From positions 526,206 through 590,205 of the forward strand of contig JAJEBF010000014.1 of the NCBI GenBank assembly GCA_022824025.1: a stretch of 64,000 bases of DNA, in the 5' to 3' direction. Position numbers and translations under genes: made by a program. Positions 9,192 through 20,684 of the stretch are shown here, piece after piece. Below the pieces are notes generated by a model. It saw nothing but the letters and a program-made list of their open reading frames with translations, searched no databases and was not told where the DNA came from. The first letter of the stretch is position 1. Every line of letters begins with the position of its first letter. Origin of the DNA: Caldilineaceae bacterium. Its GTDB lineage: Bacteria > Chloroflexota > Anaerolineae > Caldilineales > Caldilineaceae.

Positions 9192-9962
9192 ATGGAATCA
9201 ACAGAACGCCTGCAACCGGAAGCGCGCGAACAAGAGGGCGCCGGCCCGGTCCCAAGCCGCAATGGGACCCGGCAGAGGACTCCCTATCGTATTGGCGATC
9301 CAGCCCCCGATGAAGGCCGTCGCGTCTCCAAGCAGGAATACCTCGCCAGATGGTACGAAAACCCTTACCCAGACATCGACATAAGTTACGAGTGGAACAA
9401 CGGCATCCTGGAAGCCAAACCCTTGCCCACCCCCCCACAATTGGACCTCTACAACTGGTTCCTTAACCTCCTGCAACGTCACATTGCCACCTTCCGCAGC
9501 GCCGTTCTTATCAATCTGGAAACCGGTTTCGAGCTAAAAATGCCCGACCCAACCCAACCCTCCGGCCAGAAGGAAGCCATTCGCAAACCAGACATTGGCG
9601 TAATCCTCGACACAAACCCCATTCCCTGGGGCCGTTTCGACCAGCGTCACTACGAAGGAGTCTGCGACCTTGTTGTCGAGGCCGTCTCCGACTCAACCGC
9701 CGCGGAAGTACTGCGCGACACCCAGGAAAAGAGAGTAGACTACGCGCGCAGCGGCGTAAAGGAGTACTACATTCTCGACCCCAACGGCGAGCACATGCGC
9801 TTCTATCGCCTCGCCTCCAATAATCGCTATCGGACCATCCCGGAGGACGAAGAAGGAGTGATTCGCTCAGAAGTAATGGAAGGACTGCAGTTCCGGCTGG
9901 AAGATCTGTACCGCAAGCCGGACCTTGAAGAGCTGGCGCTCGACCCCATTTACAACGGCTAG
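9192..9962 (+). CDS. Uma2 family (DUF820) restriction-like nuclease, tail lost by frameshift
   Basis: This 256-residue protein has a PD-(D/E)XK-like Uma2 fold, a family expanded in Chloroflexota and Cyanobacteria with a mostly unknown role. Family signatures are SKQEYLARWYE, ISYEWNNGILEA (acidic site), RKPDIGVIL, CDLVVEAVSDST and KRVDYARSGVKEYYILDP. The C-terminal LALDPIYNG normally runs on into a charged coiled coil. Here a TAG follows directly, but the coiled-coil codons continue in another frame to 10192 (separate entry). The ATG at 9192 has a modest GAGGAA site upstream. The nuclease core is complete, so the shortened protein could still fold. Confidence 0.88.
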   Translation: MESTERLQPEAREQEGAGPVPSRNGTRQRTPYRIGDPAPDEGRRVSKQEYLARWYENPYPDIDISYEWNNGILEAKPLPTPPQLDLYNWFLNLLQRHIATFRSAVLINLETGFELKMPDPTQPSGQKEAIRKPDIGVILDTNPIPWGRFDQRHYEGVCDLVVEAVSDSTAAEVLRDTQEKRVDYARSGVKEYYILDPNGEHMRFYRLASNNRYRTIPEDEEGVIRSEVMEGLQFRLEDLYRKPDLEELALDPIYNG

Positions 9963-10192
9963 GTCTGCCGGGTTATCAAATCCTGGCCGACAAGGCCGCA
10001 AGAGAGGCGCTGCGCGCCGAAGGTGAAGCCCAGCGCGCCGACCAGGAGGCCCAGCGCGCCGACGAGGAAGCCCAGCGCGCCGAACGCGAGGCGGCCGTCC
10101 GTCAGCAGGCCGAGGAGCGAGCCGCAGCGACAGAGAGCGAGTTGCTCGAGCTAAGAGCGGAAGTGGAGAAACTGCGCAAAAGGCAGTCGTAG
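9962..10192 (+). other. Out-of-frame coiled-coil tail of the Uma2 gene
   Basis: Read in the frame beginning at 9962, this stretch encodes GLPGYQILADKAAREALRAE and then three RADQEAQ-type repeats and an ELLELRAEVEKLRKRQS ending before TAG at 10190-10192. This is the usual Uma2 C-terminal helix. It is one frame off the gene at 9192-9962. A single missing base near the GGCTAGG at 9957-9963 would restore a protein of about 333 residues. Either a recent frameshift or a sequencing or assembly error explains it. Confidence 0.85.
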
Positions 10193-10287
10193 AAACGCTA
10201 ACCTTCTGCTACCAGACATTTATTTTCCTCGGGTACACGTGTCCCGGCCGCCGCGCCCACACACCTACCGCTGAAAAAGGAGCCAAA

Positions 10288-11469
10288 ATGGGCATCAGCC
10301 TCGGAATCGTCGGCCTGGGAGCCTTCGGCAGCTCCTTCGCCGACCTCTTCATGAGCCATCCCCTCGTCGATCGCATCGCCCTCTGCGACCGCGAGCCTGA
10401 CCGCATCGCCCGCTTCGCCGACCTTGAGTACTGGCAGAGCAAGTTCAACCCCCGCGACGCCTACTCCTCTCTCGACGACATCTGCGCCAGCGACGTCGAC
10501 GCCGTCGCGCTCTTCACCCAGCACTGGCTCCACGCCCCCCAGGCCGTCCAGGCGATGGAATCCGGCAAACACGTCTACTCCGCCGTGCCAATCGTCACCC
10601 TGCCCGACGGCGACGAGATCCTCGACTGGTGCGCACGCCTTGTCGAAACCGCCGAACGCACCGGCCAGCTCTACATGCTCGGCGAAACAACCTACTACCG
10701 GCCCGAGGCGATCTACTGCCGCCGCAGAGCCGCAGCAGGCGACTTCGGCAGCTTCGTCTACAGCGAGGGCGAGTACCACCACGATGTCGACAGCCCCGGC
10801 AGCAATCTGCGCCGCGTCATCGAACACCGCCTCGCCAGCGCAGCCGGACAAGAGTGGCTGGAGAAGCACCAGACCTACATAGACAGGGGCATTCAGAATG
10901 GCCCTATGCACTACCCAACCCATTCCACCAGCGGACCCATGAGCGTGATGAACGCCCGCGCCAGCAAAGTATGCGCATGGGGCTATGCCAACCGCACCAA
11001 CGACCCCTACTTCAAGGAACAGGGCGACGCCTTCAGCAACGAGACAGCCCTCTTCCAAATGAGTAACGGCTCAACCATGCGCATCTGCGAAACCCGCGAA
11101 ATCGGCTTGCGCGGCCGCGAAACTTTCCGTATCTACGGCACACAGGGCAGTTATGAAAACGGCTGCTGGTGCGACAAGGAAAGCAGTACGCCGCTCTCCG
11201 CCGAAGAGATGCGCCAGCCCCTCCCGCCCGAAGTCGAAGACGCATTCCGCGCCGTCAGCCGCACCTCCGAAGTCTACGGCGGCCACGGCGGCTCCCATCC
11301 CTTCCTCGTCCACGAATTCGTCGAAGCGGTAGCCCAGGAGCGCCAGCCCGCCATTCACGTCTGGTCGGCCGTCCGCTACATGGCCGCCGGTGTCATCGCC
11401 CACAAGTCAGCCCTGCGCGACGGCGAGATCCTGTCCGTCCCCGACTGGGGAGATGGGCCAGCCGGTTGA
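10288..11469 (+). CDS. Gfo/Idh/MocA family oxidoreductase lacking the usual EKP lysine
   Basis: This 393-residue cytoplasmic oxidoreductase has an N-terminal Rossmann fold (IVGLGAFGSSFADLF, nucleotide site) and a C-terminal alpha/beta substrate domain. The family normally carries an EKP motif whose lysine takes part in catalysis. Here the matching segment reads GKHVYSAVPIV, with no lysine in the motif position. That suggests a divergent subgroup or altered chemistry. The start has an AAGGAG site eight bases upstream. The gene stands alone between the Uma2 gene and the convergent cinA pair. Substrate is probably a sugar or cyclitol by family; nothing local narrows it. Confidence 0.9.
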   Translation: MGISLGIVGLGAFGSSFADLFMSHPLVDRIALCDREPDRIARFADLEYWQSKFNPRDAYSSLDDICASDVDAVALFTQHWLHAPQAVQAMESGKHVYSAVPIVTLPDGDEILDWCARLVETAERTGQLYMLGETTYYRPEAIYCRRRAAAGDFGSFVYSEGEYHHDVDSPGSNLRRVIEHRLASAAGQEWLEKHQTYIDRGIQNGPMHYPTHSTSGPMSVMNARASKVCAWGYANRTNDPYFKEQGDAFSNETALFQMSNGSTMRICETREIGLRGRETFRIYGTQGSYENGCWCDKESSTPLSAEEMRQPLPPEVEDAFRAVSRTSEVYGGHGGSHPFLVHEFVEAVAQERQPAIHVWSAVRYMAAGVIAHKSALRDGEILSVPDWGDGPAG

Positions 11470-11577
11470 CCGCCGGGCCTTCCCAATCTGCGTCGCGTGC
11501 CCTTAAACCTGCCGCGCCCCCTGCCCTCGAGCGAGCGCCCAGCCCTAGCCTGTCTGACCGCGGCCCCTCGGTCCCCC

Positions 11578-11844
11578 TCAAACCATGTCCGCGAGCCAGG
11601 CCTGGTGCAGCGCCCAATCATCTTCAACCGGATCCCAGCGCAGTTCGAAGGCGCTGGAATCCAACGTCTGGATCAGGAAGCAACGAATCCGCCGCCCCTC
11701 CGTCCTCTCTTCCCACCGCCGGCCGTGAGCGCCAACGTAGTGCCACCTTCCCCGCCATTCGAACGACTTCACCAGCAACTCGCCCGACGGCCGCGCCGTT
11801 ACTTTCACCTGGACGGCCTCGTTGACCGCCGTCGCCCGTCTCAT
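11578..11844 (-). CDS. Small DUF6504-like protein downstream of cinA
   Basis: This is an 88-residue protein with WRGRWHYVGAHGRRW, RIRCFLIQT and ELRWDPVEDDWALHQAWL segments. These match my recollection of the small DUF6504-type proteins (an F/WRGR strand, an ELR strand and a terminal W-L-H motif), a family of unknown function. Its ATG overlaps the cinA TGA in an ATGA arrangement (11841-11844), so translation is coupled. That coupling is the main reason to accept it over the many antisense frames here. It is likely soluble and beta-rich. Role unknown. Confidence 0.65.
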   Translation of the reverse strand: MRRATAVNEAVQVKVTARPSGELLVKSFEWRGRWHYVGAHGRRWEERTEGRRIRCFLIQTLDSSAFELRWDPVEDDWALHQAWLADMV

Positions 11845-12365
11845 CCCTCTGCCCTGGCCTCCGCATACGAACGCAGCATCTCCAGCGCAAGGGCCGCGCT
11901 CAATAGCTTGTTGCCCCGCCTATCCGCCGGCCAGACCTCCTTCTCCGCCCGGTTGTACCCATCCCGAGCCGCCAGATGCAGGTACACGAGGCCCATCGGC
12001 TTCTCCGCGGTGCCTCCGGGCCCTGCCACACCAGTTATCGACACCGCCACGTCAGCATCATACGCCTGAAGCGCGCCGTCCGCCATCTGCAGTGCAACCG
12101 CCGCGTTGACCGCCCCTTCGCGTAGCAAAAGCTCGCCCGCCACGCCCAGCAGCCGCTCCTTCGCCGCATAGCTGTAAACGCCCGCGCTCCCCAGAAACCA
12201 GTCCGAGCTGCCCGGTATCTCCGTCATCAAGTGTCCCACCAGCCCGCCAGTGCAGCTTTCCGCCACCGCCGCCCTCAGTCCCGCCTGCTTCAGCGCGTAA
12301 CCCGTCTCCTTCGCTAGCCCGGTCAGCGCCTGTTCATCGCTCGGAGTCCTGTTCTGTTCCGTCAT
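11841..12365 (-). CDS. pncC: CinA C-terminal family protein, nicotinamide-nucleotide amidase
   Basis: This 174-residue stand-alone CinA-C domain, as in PncC, deamidates nicotinamide mononucleotide to nicotinate mononucleotide in pyridine-nucleotide recycling. Diagnostic motifs are AESCTGG (residues 35-41), the PGSSDWFLGSAGVYSYAAKE segment and SITGVAGPGG. The length matches the single-domain form; the N-terminal molybdopterin-binding part of full CinA is absent. The ATG at 12365 has an AGAGGCGAT site; an ATG 30 bases upstream is a weaker alternative. The gene is first in a two-gene unit with the small protein at 11578. Confidence 0.92.
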   Translation of the reverse strand: MTEQNRTPSDEQALTGLAKETGYALKQAGLRAAVAESCTGGLVGHLMTEIPGSSDWFLGSAGVYSYAAKERLLGVAGELLLREGAVNAAVALQMADGALQAYDADVAVSITGVAGPGGTAEKPMGLVYLHLAARDGYNRAEKEVWPADRRGNKLLSAALALEMLRSYAEARAEG

Positions 12366-12638
12366 ATCGCCTCTGTTAATAGCTGAATTGGCCATCTCTG
12401 CAGTTCTGCATTCCCTCTGCTGTGGGGGCAAAGTACCCAATCACTGCCAACAACACTTTCAAGCGCAATTATAGACCGCCCCAATTCCCCCGTCCAACCA
12501 CCCCGGACCACACCCCACATAGCCGCCCGGCAGTATCTCCCCCCCGAACACACAAAGCTGTTCTCCGCACTCCTCCGAGGAGAATTAGCTGCCAATCGCT
12601 GTCCCTATTTTGCCTGCGCCCATCACCCACGATCACAG
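12366..12638. other. Gene-free divergent gap
   Basis: This gap lies between pncC and the anchored coiled-coil gene. It is C-rich on the plus strand around 12480-12550 and has no credible coding frame. The only element recognised is the promoter listed next, at its right end. Confidence 0.5.
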
Positions 12639-12667
12639 TTGACAGATCCCAGCGATTCCTGTAATGT
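12639..12667 (+). promoter_or_regulatory. Sigma-70-type promoter for the anchored coiled-coil gene
   Basis: A consensus TTGACA (12639-12644) is separated by 17 bases from TAATGT (12662-12667). It lies about 120 bases before the ATG at 12786. Confidence 0.6.
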
Positions 12668-12785
12668 CGATAAACAGCACGGAAACGACAGGACAGCGCC
12701 CAGCGCAGCCGTCAACTGCTCCGATTCACGACAATTCCCGGAGCCGTATTCGAAAGAGAAAGCGGGCAACTCTGAGGAGATCTCG

Positions 12786-13772
12786 ATGGAACTCCAGACA
12801 AAACAGCCTCCCGAACTCGAATTCAGCATGCCGGAGGTCGAAGAGTCCCTTACCGCCTATCTCTCCGCCATCGGCGGCGCGATCATTGGCCTGCTCCTCA
12901 CCCTGCTGGTCCTCGCAATCTGGAACGGCGGCACGCTCAACTTTACCAACGCCTCCAAAGTCAACGCCCTCGAAGCCGGCTTGACGGACGTGGCCGCCGA
13001 CGTCGAAATGGTGAATGCTAACTTCGACTCTCTCGGCCAGCGAATCGTCGTCCTCGAACAGGAAGCTGGCGCCGTCGCAGCGCTGCAAAACAGTCTGGCC
13101 GCGCTCGACAACAGCCTCTCCGAACTCGACCGAACGCTCAACGACCAGGGCATTCACCTCGGCGAACTGAATAGCGCCGTTGAAGACCTCCAGGTAACCA
13201 GGCGCAACTTCGACATGTTTACCGCCGCCCTCGCCGACGCGCTGGCCCTGATGGAATCAAGCGCCTCCGATCCGCAGCCGCAGTCCGGCGCCCCTTCAGA
13301 GAGGAGTCAATCCTCACTGCCTTCATCAGAGTTGCCCAGCGCAGACAATGCCGGACCCTCCATCTCGATCCGGACGTCAAATGCCCCGACAGAGACCCGG
13401 ACCCAGCATGCCCCGGCCCTTCCCGAACCTGTTCGGATCGTGGACCAGGATCTCGCTCCCGACGTCCTCCGCATCTATCTCTTCCTCGACGTGAACGCCG
13501 ATGGCGCGCTTGACAGCGACGAAAATCTCATCGCCGGCGCTAACGTGATACTGACTGCCTCCGACGGCAGAACAGTCGCCCCGCAGATCAACGTCGGGTC
13601 CGCCGGAACCCTCTTCGAATCTCTGACCGCCGGCGACTACACCGTAACTGTCGAGGACGTGCAGGGCTACATGCTTGCCAGCCAGAACACCGCCGCGATC
13701 ACCGTGGACCCGGAAGCCGGGGCCGGCCAGGCTCTCTATTTCCCTGTCGTAACCACCGCCGTCGACGAATAG
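12786..13772 (+). CDS. Membrane-anchored coiled-coil protein with SdrD-B-like C-terminal domain
   Basis: This 328-residue protein of unknown role has a short cytoplasmic segment and one membrane helix at about residues 30-50 (IGLLLTLLVLAIWNG). A heptad-rich coiled coil follows at about 60-165 (repeated ALQNSLAALDNSLSELDRTL-type heptads). After that come a Ser/Pro linker and a beta-sandwich. The last domain has RIYLFLDVNADGALDSDENL and SLTAGDYTVTVE, matching SdrD-B/Cna-B repeats with a calcium-type DVNADGALD loop. The ATG at 12786 has a GAGGAGATCTCG site. The frame extends upstream to 12639, but that stretch contains the promoter. It probably projects from the membrane as a stalk. Confidence 0.8.
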   Translation: MELQTKQPPELEFSMPEVEESLTAYLSAIGGAIIGLLLTLLVLAIWNGGTLNFTNASKVNALEAGLTDVAADVEMVNANFDSLGQRIVVLEQEAGAVAALQNSLAALDNSLSELDRTLNDQGIHLGELNSAVEDLQVTRRNFDMFTAALADALALMESSASDPQPQSGAPSERSQSSLPSSELPSADNAGPSISIRTSNAPTETRTQHAPALPEPVRIVDQDLAPDVLRIYLFLDVNADGALDSDENLIAGANVILTASDGRTVAPQINVGSAGTLFESLTAGDYTVTVEDVQGYMLASQNTAAITVDPEAGAGQALYFPVVTTAVDE

Positions 13773-13802
13773 CCGCAGCCAAAAGCCTTGCCCTGGCCGC
13801 AA

Positions 13803-14360
13803 CTATTCTTCCGCCACAACCTCGTAAAAGACCAGCAACACCGAACCATAGCGCCTCCTGTCAAACTCGATGAGTCTGTCGAGCCCGATTGGCGCCTCCT
13901 CGCGCGGGTGAATCTGGACGATGACTACACTCTCCTCGACCAGCAAGTCCCGCCTGGAATCCACTTTCAACAGAGCCTCCCGCCACATCTCCCGGTACTG
14001 TGGCGGCGCAATATAGACCAGCTCAAACGGCTCTCCGTCATACCTGTCAATGAAATCAAAACTGTCACGCCTGGCCACGGTCGCCCGATCCGACAGCCTG
14101 CAGTGGGACAGGTTGCCCAGAATCGTGCCAACAGCCGCGTTGCTGCGGTCCACAAAAATAACGTGTTCCGCCCCCCGGCTCAACGCCTCGATGCCCACCG
14201 CCCCCGTGCCGCCGAACATATCCAGCACGCGCCGGCCCTCAATCCAATTCCCCAAAATCGAGAACAGCGCCTCCTTGGCCCTGTCCGTGATCGGCCTCGT
14301 CCCCTTTCCCCGAACCGACCGCAACCTGTGGCCTCTGGCGCTACCCGCAATCACCCGCAT
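13803..14360 (-). CDS. rsmD: 16S rRNA (guanine966-N2)-methyltransferase RsmD family
   Basis: This 185-residue class I SAM methyltransferase is expected to methylate G966 of 16S rRNA during 30S assembly. It has the RsmD N-terminus (MRVIAGSARG and TRPITDRAKEALFSIL) and SAM motif I (VLDMFGGTGAVGIEALSRGA). The catalytic DPPY/F motif of the family is replaced by APPQY (in VYIAPPQY), losing the usual aspartate. That could be a lineage variant or reduced activity. The start at 14360 is the one that begins the conserved MRVIAG; the ORF extends six codons further. The gene converges with the upstream coiled-coil gene. Confidence 0.88.
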   Translation of the reverse strand: MRVIAGSARGHRLRSVRGKGTRPITDRAKEALFSILGNWIEGRRVLDMFGGTGAVGIEALSRGAEHVIFVDRSNAAVGTILGNLSHCRLSDRATVARRDSFDFIDRYDGEPFELVYIAPPQYREMWREALLKVDSRRDLLVEESVVIVQIHPREEAPIGLDRLIEFDRRRYGSVLLVFYEVVAEE

Positions 14361-14480
14361 AGCGCACTCACAACCCACGCAAGCCCCAAAATCCCATTCA
14401 CTGCCATCTCCCCCTTCCGATCAGCCTGCCCAAAAAAATGCAGCCGAAACGCCTGTGCCGTACACCCCTCTTCTTACACA

Positions 14481-14511
14481 CCGCCACTGACCACTGACCA
14501 CCGACCACTGA
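14481..14511 (+). repeat. Heptamer repeat family B, copy 1
   Basis: Four to five imperfect tandem copies of the 7-base unit CCACTGA lie in the gap between rsmD and the gcvP promoter. Longer or related arrays are at 37664 and 44385. Confidence 0.8.
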
Positions 14512-14544
14512 AGTTACTATCGGCGAAGACTCCGTTTTCCGCAA

Positions 14545-14573
14545 TTGCGTAATGAACCGGCCTGCGCTACAAT
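14545..14573 (+). promoter_or_regulatory. Sigma-70-type promoter of the gcvP transcript
   Basis: TTGCGT (14545-14550), a 17-base spacer and TACAAT (14568-14573) lie just upstream of the glycine riboswitch. Transcription would start about 14580. Confidence 0.7.
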
Positions 14574-14609
14574 GGCCCCGTTGAACGACAAAACCGCATA
14601 ATGAGCTGA

Positions 14610-14863
14610 CGCGCGACGAGAGAGACTTCACGGACGAAGCGCCGAAGGGGCAAGCCGGCAGGACAACCCACCCTGCAAGGTGACACTCTCAGGCAAAAGG
14701 ATCGTCGCGATACGGCACCTTTGGAAAGCGCCGCCGTCTCAACGACAGCGGCCACCGACGGGGCAATCACACACAGAAACGGTCAGTTGAAGCAAGGGTT
14801 TCCCTCCACTTCAGCGTCACACCGCAAAAGTGTGTGTCAATCTCTCAGGTCAAGGACAGAGGC
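14610..14863 (+). promoter_or_regulatory. Tandem glycine riboswitch
   Basis: Two consecutive glycine aptamers lie in the gcvP leader. Aptamer 1 (about 14610-14736) shows the conserved GAGAGAC start, GCGCCGAAGGGGCAAG, CTCTCAGGCAAAAGGA and a CTTTGGAAAG closing element. Aptamer 2 (about 14738-14863) has ACCGACGGGGCAA and TCTCTCAGGTCAAGGACAGAG. Both match the glycine riboswitch core known upstream of gcv genes. The pair is followed directly by an intrinsic terminator, so glycine binding most likely promotes read-through into gcvP. Confidence 0.93.
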
Positions 14864-14895
14864 AACGGGCACTCGTTTGAGATGCCCGTTTTTTC
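14864..14895 (+). terminator. Riboswitch-controlled intrinsic terminator
   Basis: The arms AACGGGCA and TGCCCGTT form an 8-base stem with an 11-base loop, followed by a T run. It sits directly after the second glycine aptamer and 75 bases before gcvP, as expected of the expression platform. Confidence 0.88.
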
Positions 14896-14969
14896 TTCCA
14901 GAATGGGAGCGCCGCCCTCGCAATTGCAGCCAGTGAGCGAGCGTGTGGAGGAGACCAAAGGAGAGCCAG

Positions 14970-18008
<3,039 letters not shown>

Positions 18009-18112
18009 CGGCGAATTTCCGCCCGGCCACCCCCAATTTTGTGGGCCCTCAGTGCCAGTCTCGCCCGCGGTTCCCCTGCAGTTCTTCCCCGCCCTTCCCC
18101 AAACAATCGCGG

Positions 18113-18141
18113 TTGACACAAACTTCCCCGGTGTATATATT
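18113..18141 (+). promoter_or_regulatory. Near-consensus sigma-70 promoter for the sugar ABC operon
   Basis: TTGACA (18113-18118), a 17-base spacer and TATATT (18136-18141) lie about 100 bases before the GTG at 18245. Confidence 0.8.
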
Positions 18142-18244
18142 ATTACCTGGAGTCTGAGAGCGGTCAGGTCAGGAGCAAGACCTCTCGCCCTCCCCTCCGC
18201 ATCCGGTTTTCACGTGGAGAAGAATCAGAAGAGGAGGCTTGAAA

Positions 18245-19582
18245 GTGTCTGATTACACAAATCGAAGACAAGAAGGAAGCCGCAGAACGCTTAACCGGCG
18301 CGACTTCCTGCGCAGCGCGAGCGCGCTGGCCGGCCTCGGCCTTCTTGCCGCATGCGCGCCCGCCGCCCAGCCGGCAACAGACGCCGGCGCCGACGCGCCA
18401 GCGGAAAGGACGACCGTCCGCTACCTCTCCTGGTGGTTTGAAGAGGGCAATCGCGGCGAAACCTGGAACAACTTTGTCGACGAATTCAACGAATACCAGG
18501 CCGAAATTGAAGTCGTAGCCGAAAACATCCCATTCGACCAGTACACCACCAAAACGATCGTCGGCACACAGTCCGGTCAGCTTGACGGCGACATCATCAT
18601 GGCCACACCCGAACTCGCGCCCCGCCTCATCCAGTCCGACCTCCTTGTCCCCCTCGACGACGTTCTGATTCGCAACGACATCACCGACCTGAGCTCTGCC
18701 CACGACGCGCTGCGCAAGGACGGCAACCTCTATGGCCTTGATATGGTCACGGTCGCTTTCGGCATCCTCTATAACAAGGACCGCTACGAGGAAGCAAATA
18801 TCACGCCGGCAACGACGCCGCAGGAATGGGTCGACGTCAGCGCCGCCCTCACCGACCGCGAAAATCAGAAATACGGATTCTTCGCAACCCACCTCGTCAG
18901 CGAACCCTCCGACTTCTGGTTCCAGCTGGAAGTCTGGTGCATGCCCTATGACGGCATCTGGGCCGAAGGAACGACACCATTGCTGACCTCCGATCCCATC
19001 ATTCAGGGCCTCAAACTGTTCAAGCAGATGTATGACGTCGCCATGCCGCAAGGCGCCGACAACCCAACCGGCTACCGGCTCTTCCAGAACGGCGATGTCG
19101 CCCAGGGCCTCTATGTCTCCGCCGCAGTCGGCGCCTTTACCAAAGACGCGCCCGATCTGTATCCAAAACTGCGCAGCGCCCCCATCCCCTGGGAGACCAA
19201 CAAGTCGATTGCCCGCATCCACCCGATGATGATCAACAAGGACTCCGAAGTCGTCGAAGAGTCCATGGAATTCGTCACCTACATGTACAAGCCCGACAAC
19301 TACCGCCGAATGGTTGAAGGCTGCGAGGACGTCATCTTCGCGCAGCCCTCAGCGGCAAGACAGGAGTATCTTGACGGTCTTGAATGGCTCAAGCCCGGTT
19401 TCTTCGGCGTCGACTATCTGACGCCCTTCGATATTGTCGGCGACTTCGTTTACAATTTCAATGAGTTCGGTCAAATCGTCATCACCAACTTTGCCGACGT
19501 GCTCATCGCCGGCAAATCAGTTGAGGAAGCAATGGAAACCGCGCAGGCGCAGGCCGAGGACCTGGCCGACCGCATCTCATAA
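18245..19582 (+). CDS. Tat-exported lipoprotein, sugar ABC substrate-binding protein (SBP family 1)
   Basis: This 445-residue extracellular binding protein of the carbohydrate uptake (CUT1) type serves the permeases at 19736-20683 and 20685-21560. The N-terminus has a twin-arginine motif (NRRDFLRSAS) and a lipobox ending LAAC at Cys37. The mature part has the family fold, with RYLSWWFEEGN after the signal and GILYNKDRYEEANITP in the hinge region. The start is chosen as GTG at 18245, seven bases after GAGGAGG. A TTG six bases earlier is too close to that site. Substrate unknown; an oligosaccharide, polyol or glycerol-phosphate derivative would fit the family. Confidence 0.92.
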   Translation: MSDYTNRRQEGSRRTLNRRDFLRSASALAGLGLLAACAPAAQPATDAGADAPAERTTVRYLSWWFEEGNRGETWNNFVDEFNEYQAEIEVVAENIPFDQYTTKTIVGTQSGQLDGDIIMATPELAPRLIQSDLLVPLDDVLIRNDITDLSSAHDALRKDGNLYGLDMVTVAFGILYNKDRYEEANITPATTPQEWVDVSAALTDRENQKYGFFATHLVSEPSDFWFQLEVWCMPYDGIWAEGTTPLLTSDPIIQGLKLFKQMYDVAMPQGADNPTGYRLFQNGDVAQGLYVSAAVGAFTKDAPDLYPKLRSAPIPWETNKSIARIHPMMINKDSEVVEESMEFVTYMYKPDNYRRMVEGCEDVIFAQPSAARQEYLDGLEWLKPGFFGVDYLTPFDIVGDFVYNFNEFGQIVITNFADVLIAGKSVEEAMETAQAQAEDLADRIS

Positions 19583-19735
19583 CAAAGAAGGCGAGGCGGC
19601 GATGCAGCTTGCCGATCTCGTTCCCCTGCATCCCCCTCGCCCTTCAGACGGCCCATCTGTTTTCCCAACGCCCAGCTGTTTGCCTGCAGCGGCAATCCCA
19701 ATTCACCTCTCGCAAGAGTACGAATCTATTTCCCA

Positions 19736-20683
19736 ATGAGTGAACGTGTCGATGCAGACGCCCTGGCGGGCCCCCCCAGCGGGGTGAAGGCGCATCCTCT
19801 GCTCCGCCGCCGCTATCTTCTGCCCTTCGCTCTGGTCCTCCCCATCATCCTCTACGAAGGCCTCCTGATCGTCTACCCGATAGTTCAGGGCATCTTTGGC
19901 AGCTTCACGCGCATCGAACTCGCCTCCAGCGCAGCCACCACCTGGGTGGGCTGGGACAATTACGAGCGCATGTTCTCCGACCCCGCATTCTGGAAAGTCA
20001 TTCGCGTCACGCTCCTGTTTACAGGTCTTGTCATCGTCGTCGCCCTGACGGTCGGTCTGCTCACCGCGCTCCTCTTCAACCGCCCATTCCGATTTCGTCC
20101 CTTCGCCCGCGGCATGTTGATGATGCCCTGGGCCATACCCGAAGTGCCCGTCGTGATGATATTCATCTGGATCCTCAGCCCCCAATTCGGCGTCGTCAAT
20201 ATCCTTGCCAGAATGCTCCCCGGCGTCACCAAGAACCCGCAATGGCTGCAAGTACCCGAACTTGCAATGGGGTGGATGGTCTTAATCTCATCCTGGAAAG
20301 CCTTTCCTTTCTATAGCCTGGTCATTCTTGCAGCCCTGCAGGCCATCCCCCAGGAACTCTATGAGTCCGCCCGCGTCGATGGCGCCAACCGCCTTCAGCT
20401 CTTCTGGAACATCACCTTTCCGGGAATCGGCTCCACCCTGGAACTGCTGGTCGTCCTCGCCGCCATCTTCTCCTTCAAACAGTTCACCATCATCTTCCTG
20501 ATGACCGGGGGCGGCCCGTCCGGCACAACCGAGACAATCGTGATCCGCATCTTCAATACCGCCTTTCGATTCTATGACTACTCCTATGCCACCGCGCTCG
20601 GCGTAGCCGGCTTCGTCGTCTCACTTGCGGTCGCTCTCGTATTCATCATGATGCAGGTCCGCCGCGCCGAGGACTCCGCCTGA
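19736..20683 (+). CDS. Sugar ABC transporter permease (MalF/UgpA type)
   Basis: This 315-residue, six-helix CUT1 permease opens with RRYLLPFALVLPIILYEGLL. Its EAA loop contains ELYESARVDGANRLQLFWNI, the ATPase docking site. The segment IIFLMTGGGPSGTTETIVI is typical of MalF/UgpA partners. It follows the binding protein after a 153-base gap and ends one base before the next permease. The ATG at 19736 lacks a strong ribosome site. Confidence 0.94.
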   Translation: MSERVDADALAGPPSGVKAHPLLRRRYLLPFALVLPIILYEGLLIVYPIVQGIFGSFTRIELASSAATTWVGWDNYERMFSDPAFWKVIRVTLLFTGLVIVVALTVGLLTALLFNRPFRFRPFARGMLMMPWAIPEVPVVMIFIWILSPQFGVVNILARMLPGVTKNPQWLQVPELAMGWMVLISSWKAFPFYSLVILAALQAIPQELYESARVDGANRLQLFWNITFPGIGSTLELLVVLAAIFSFKQFTIIFLMTGGGPSGTTETIVIRIFNTAFRFYDYSYATALGVAGFVVSLAVALVFIMMQVRRAEDSA

Positions 20684-20684
20684 C

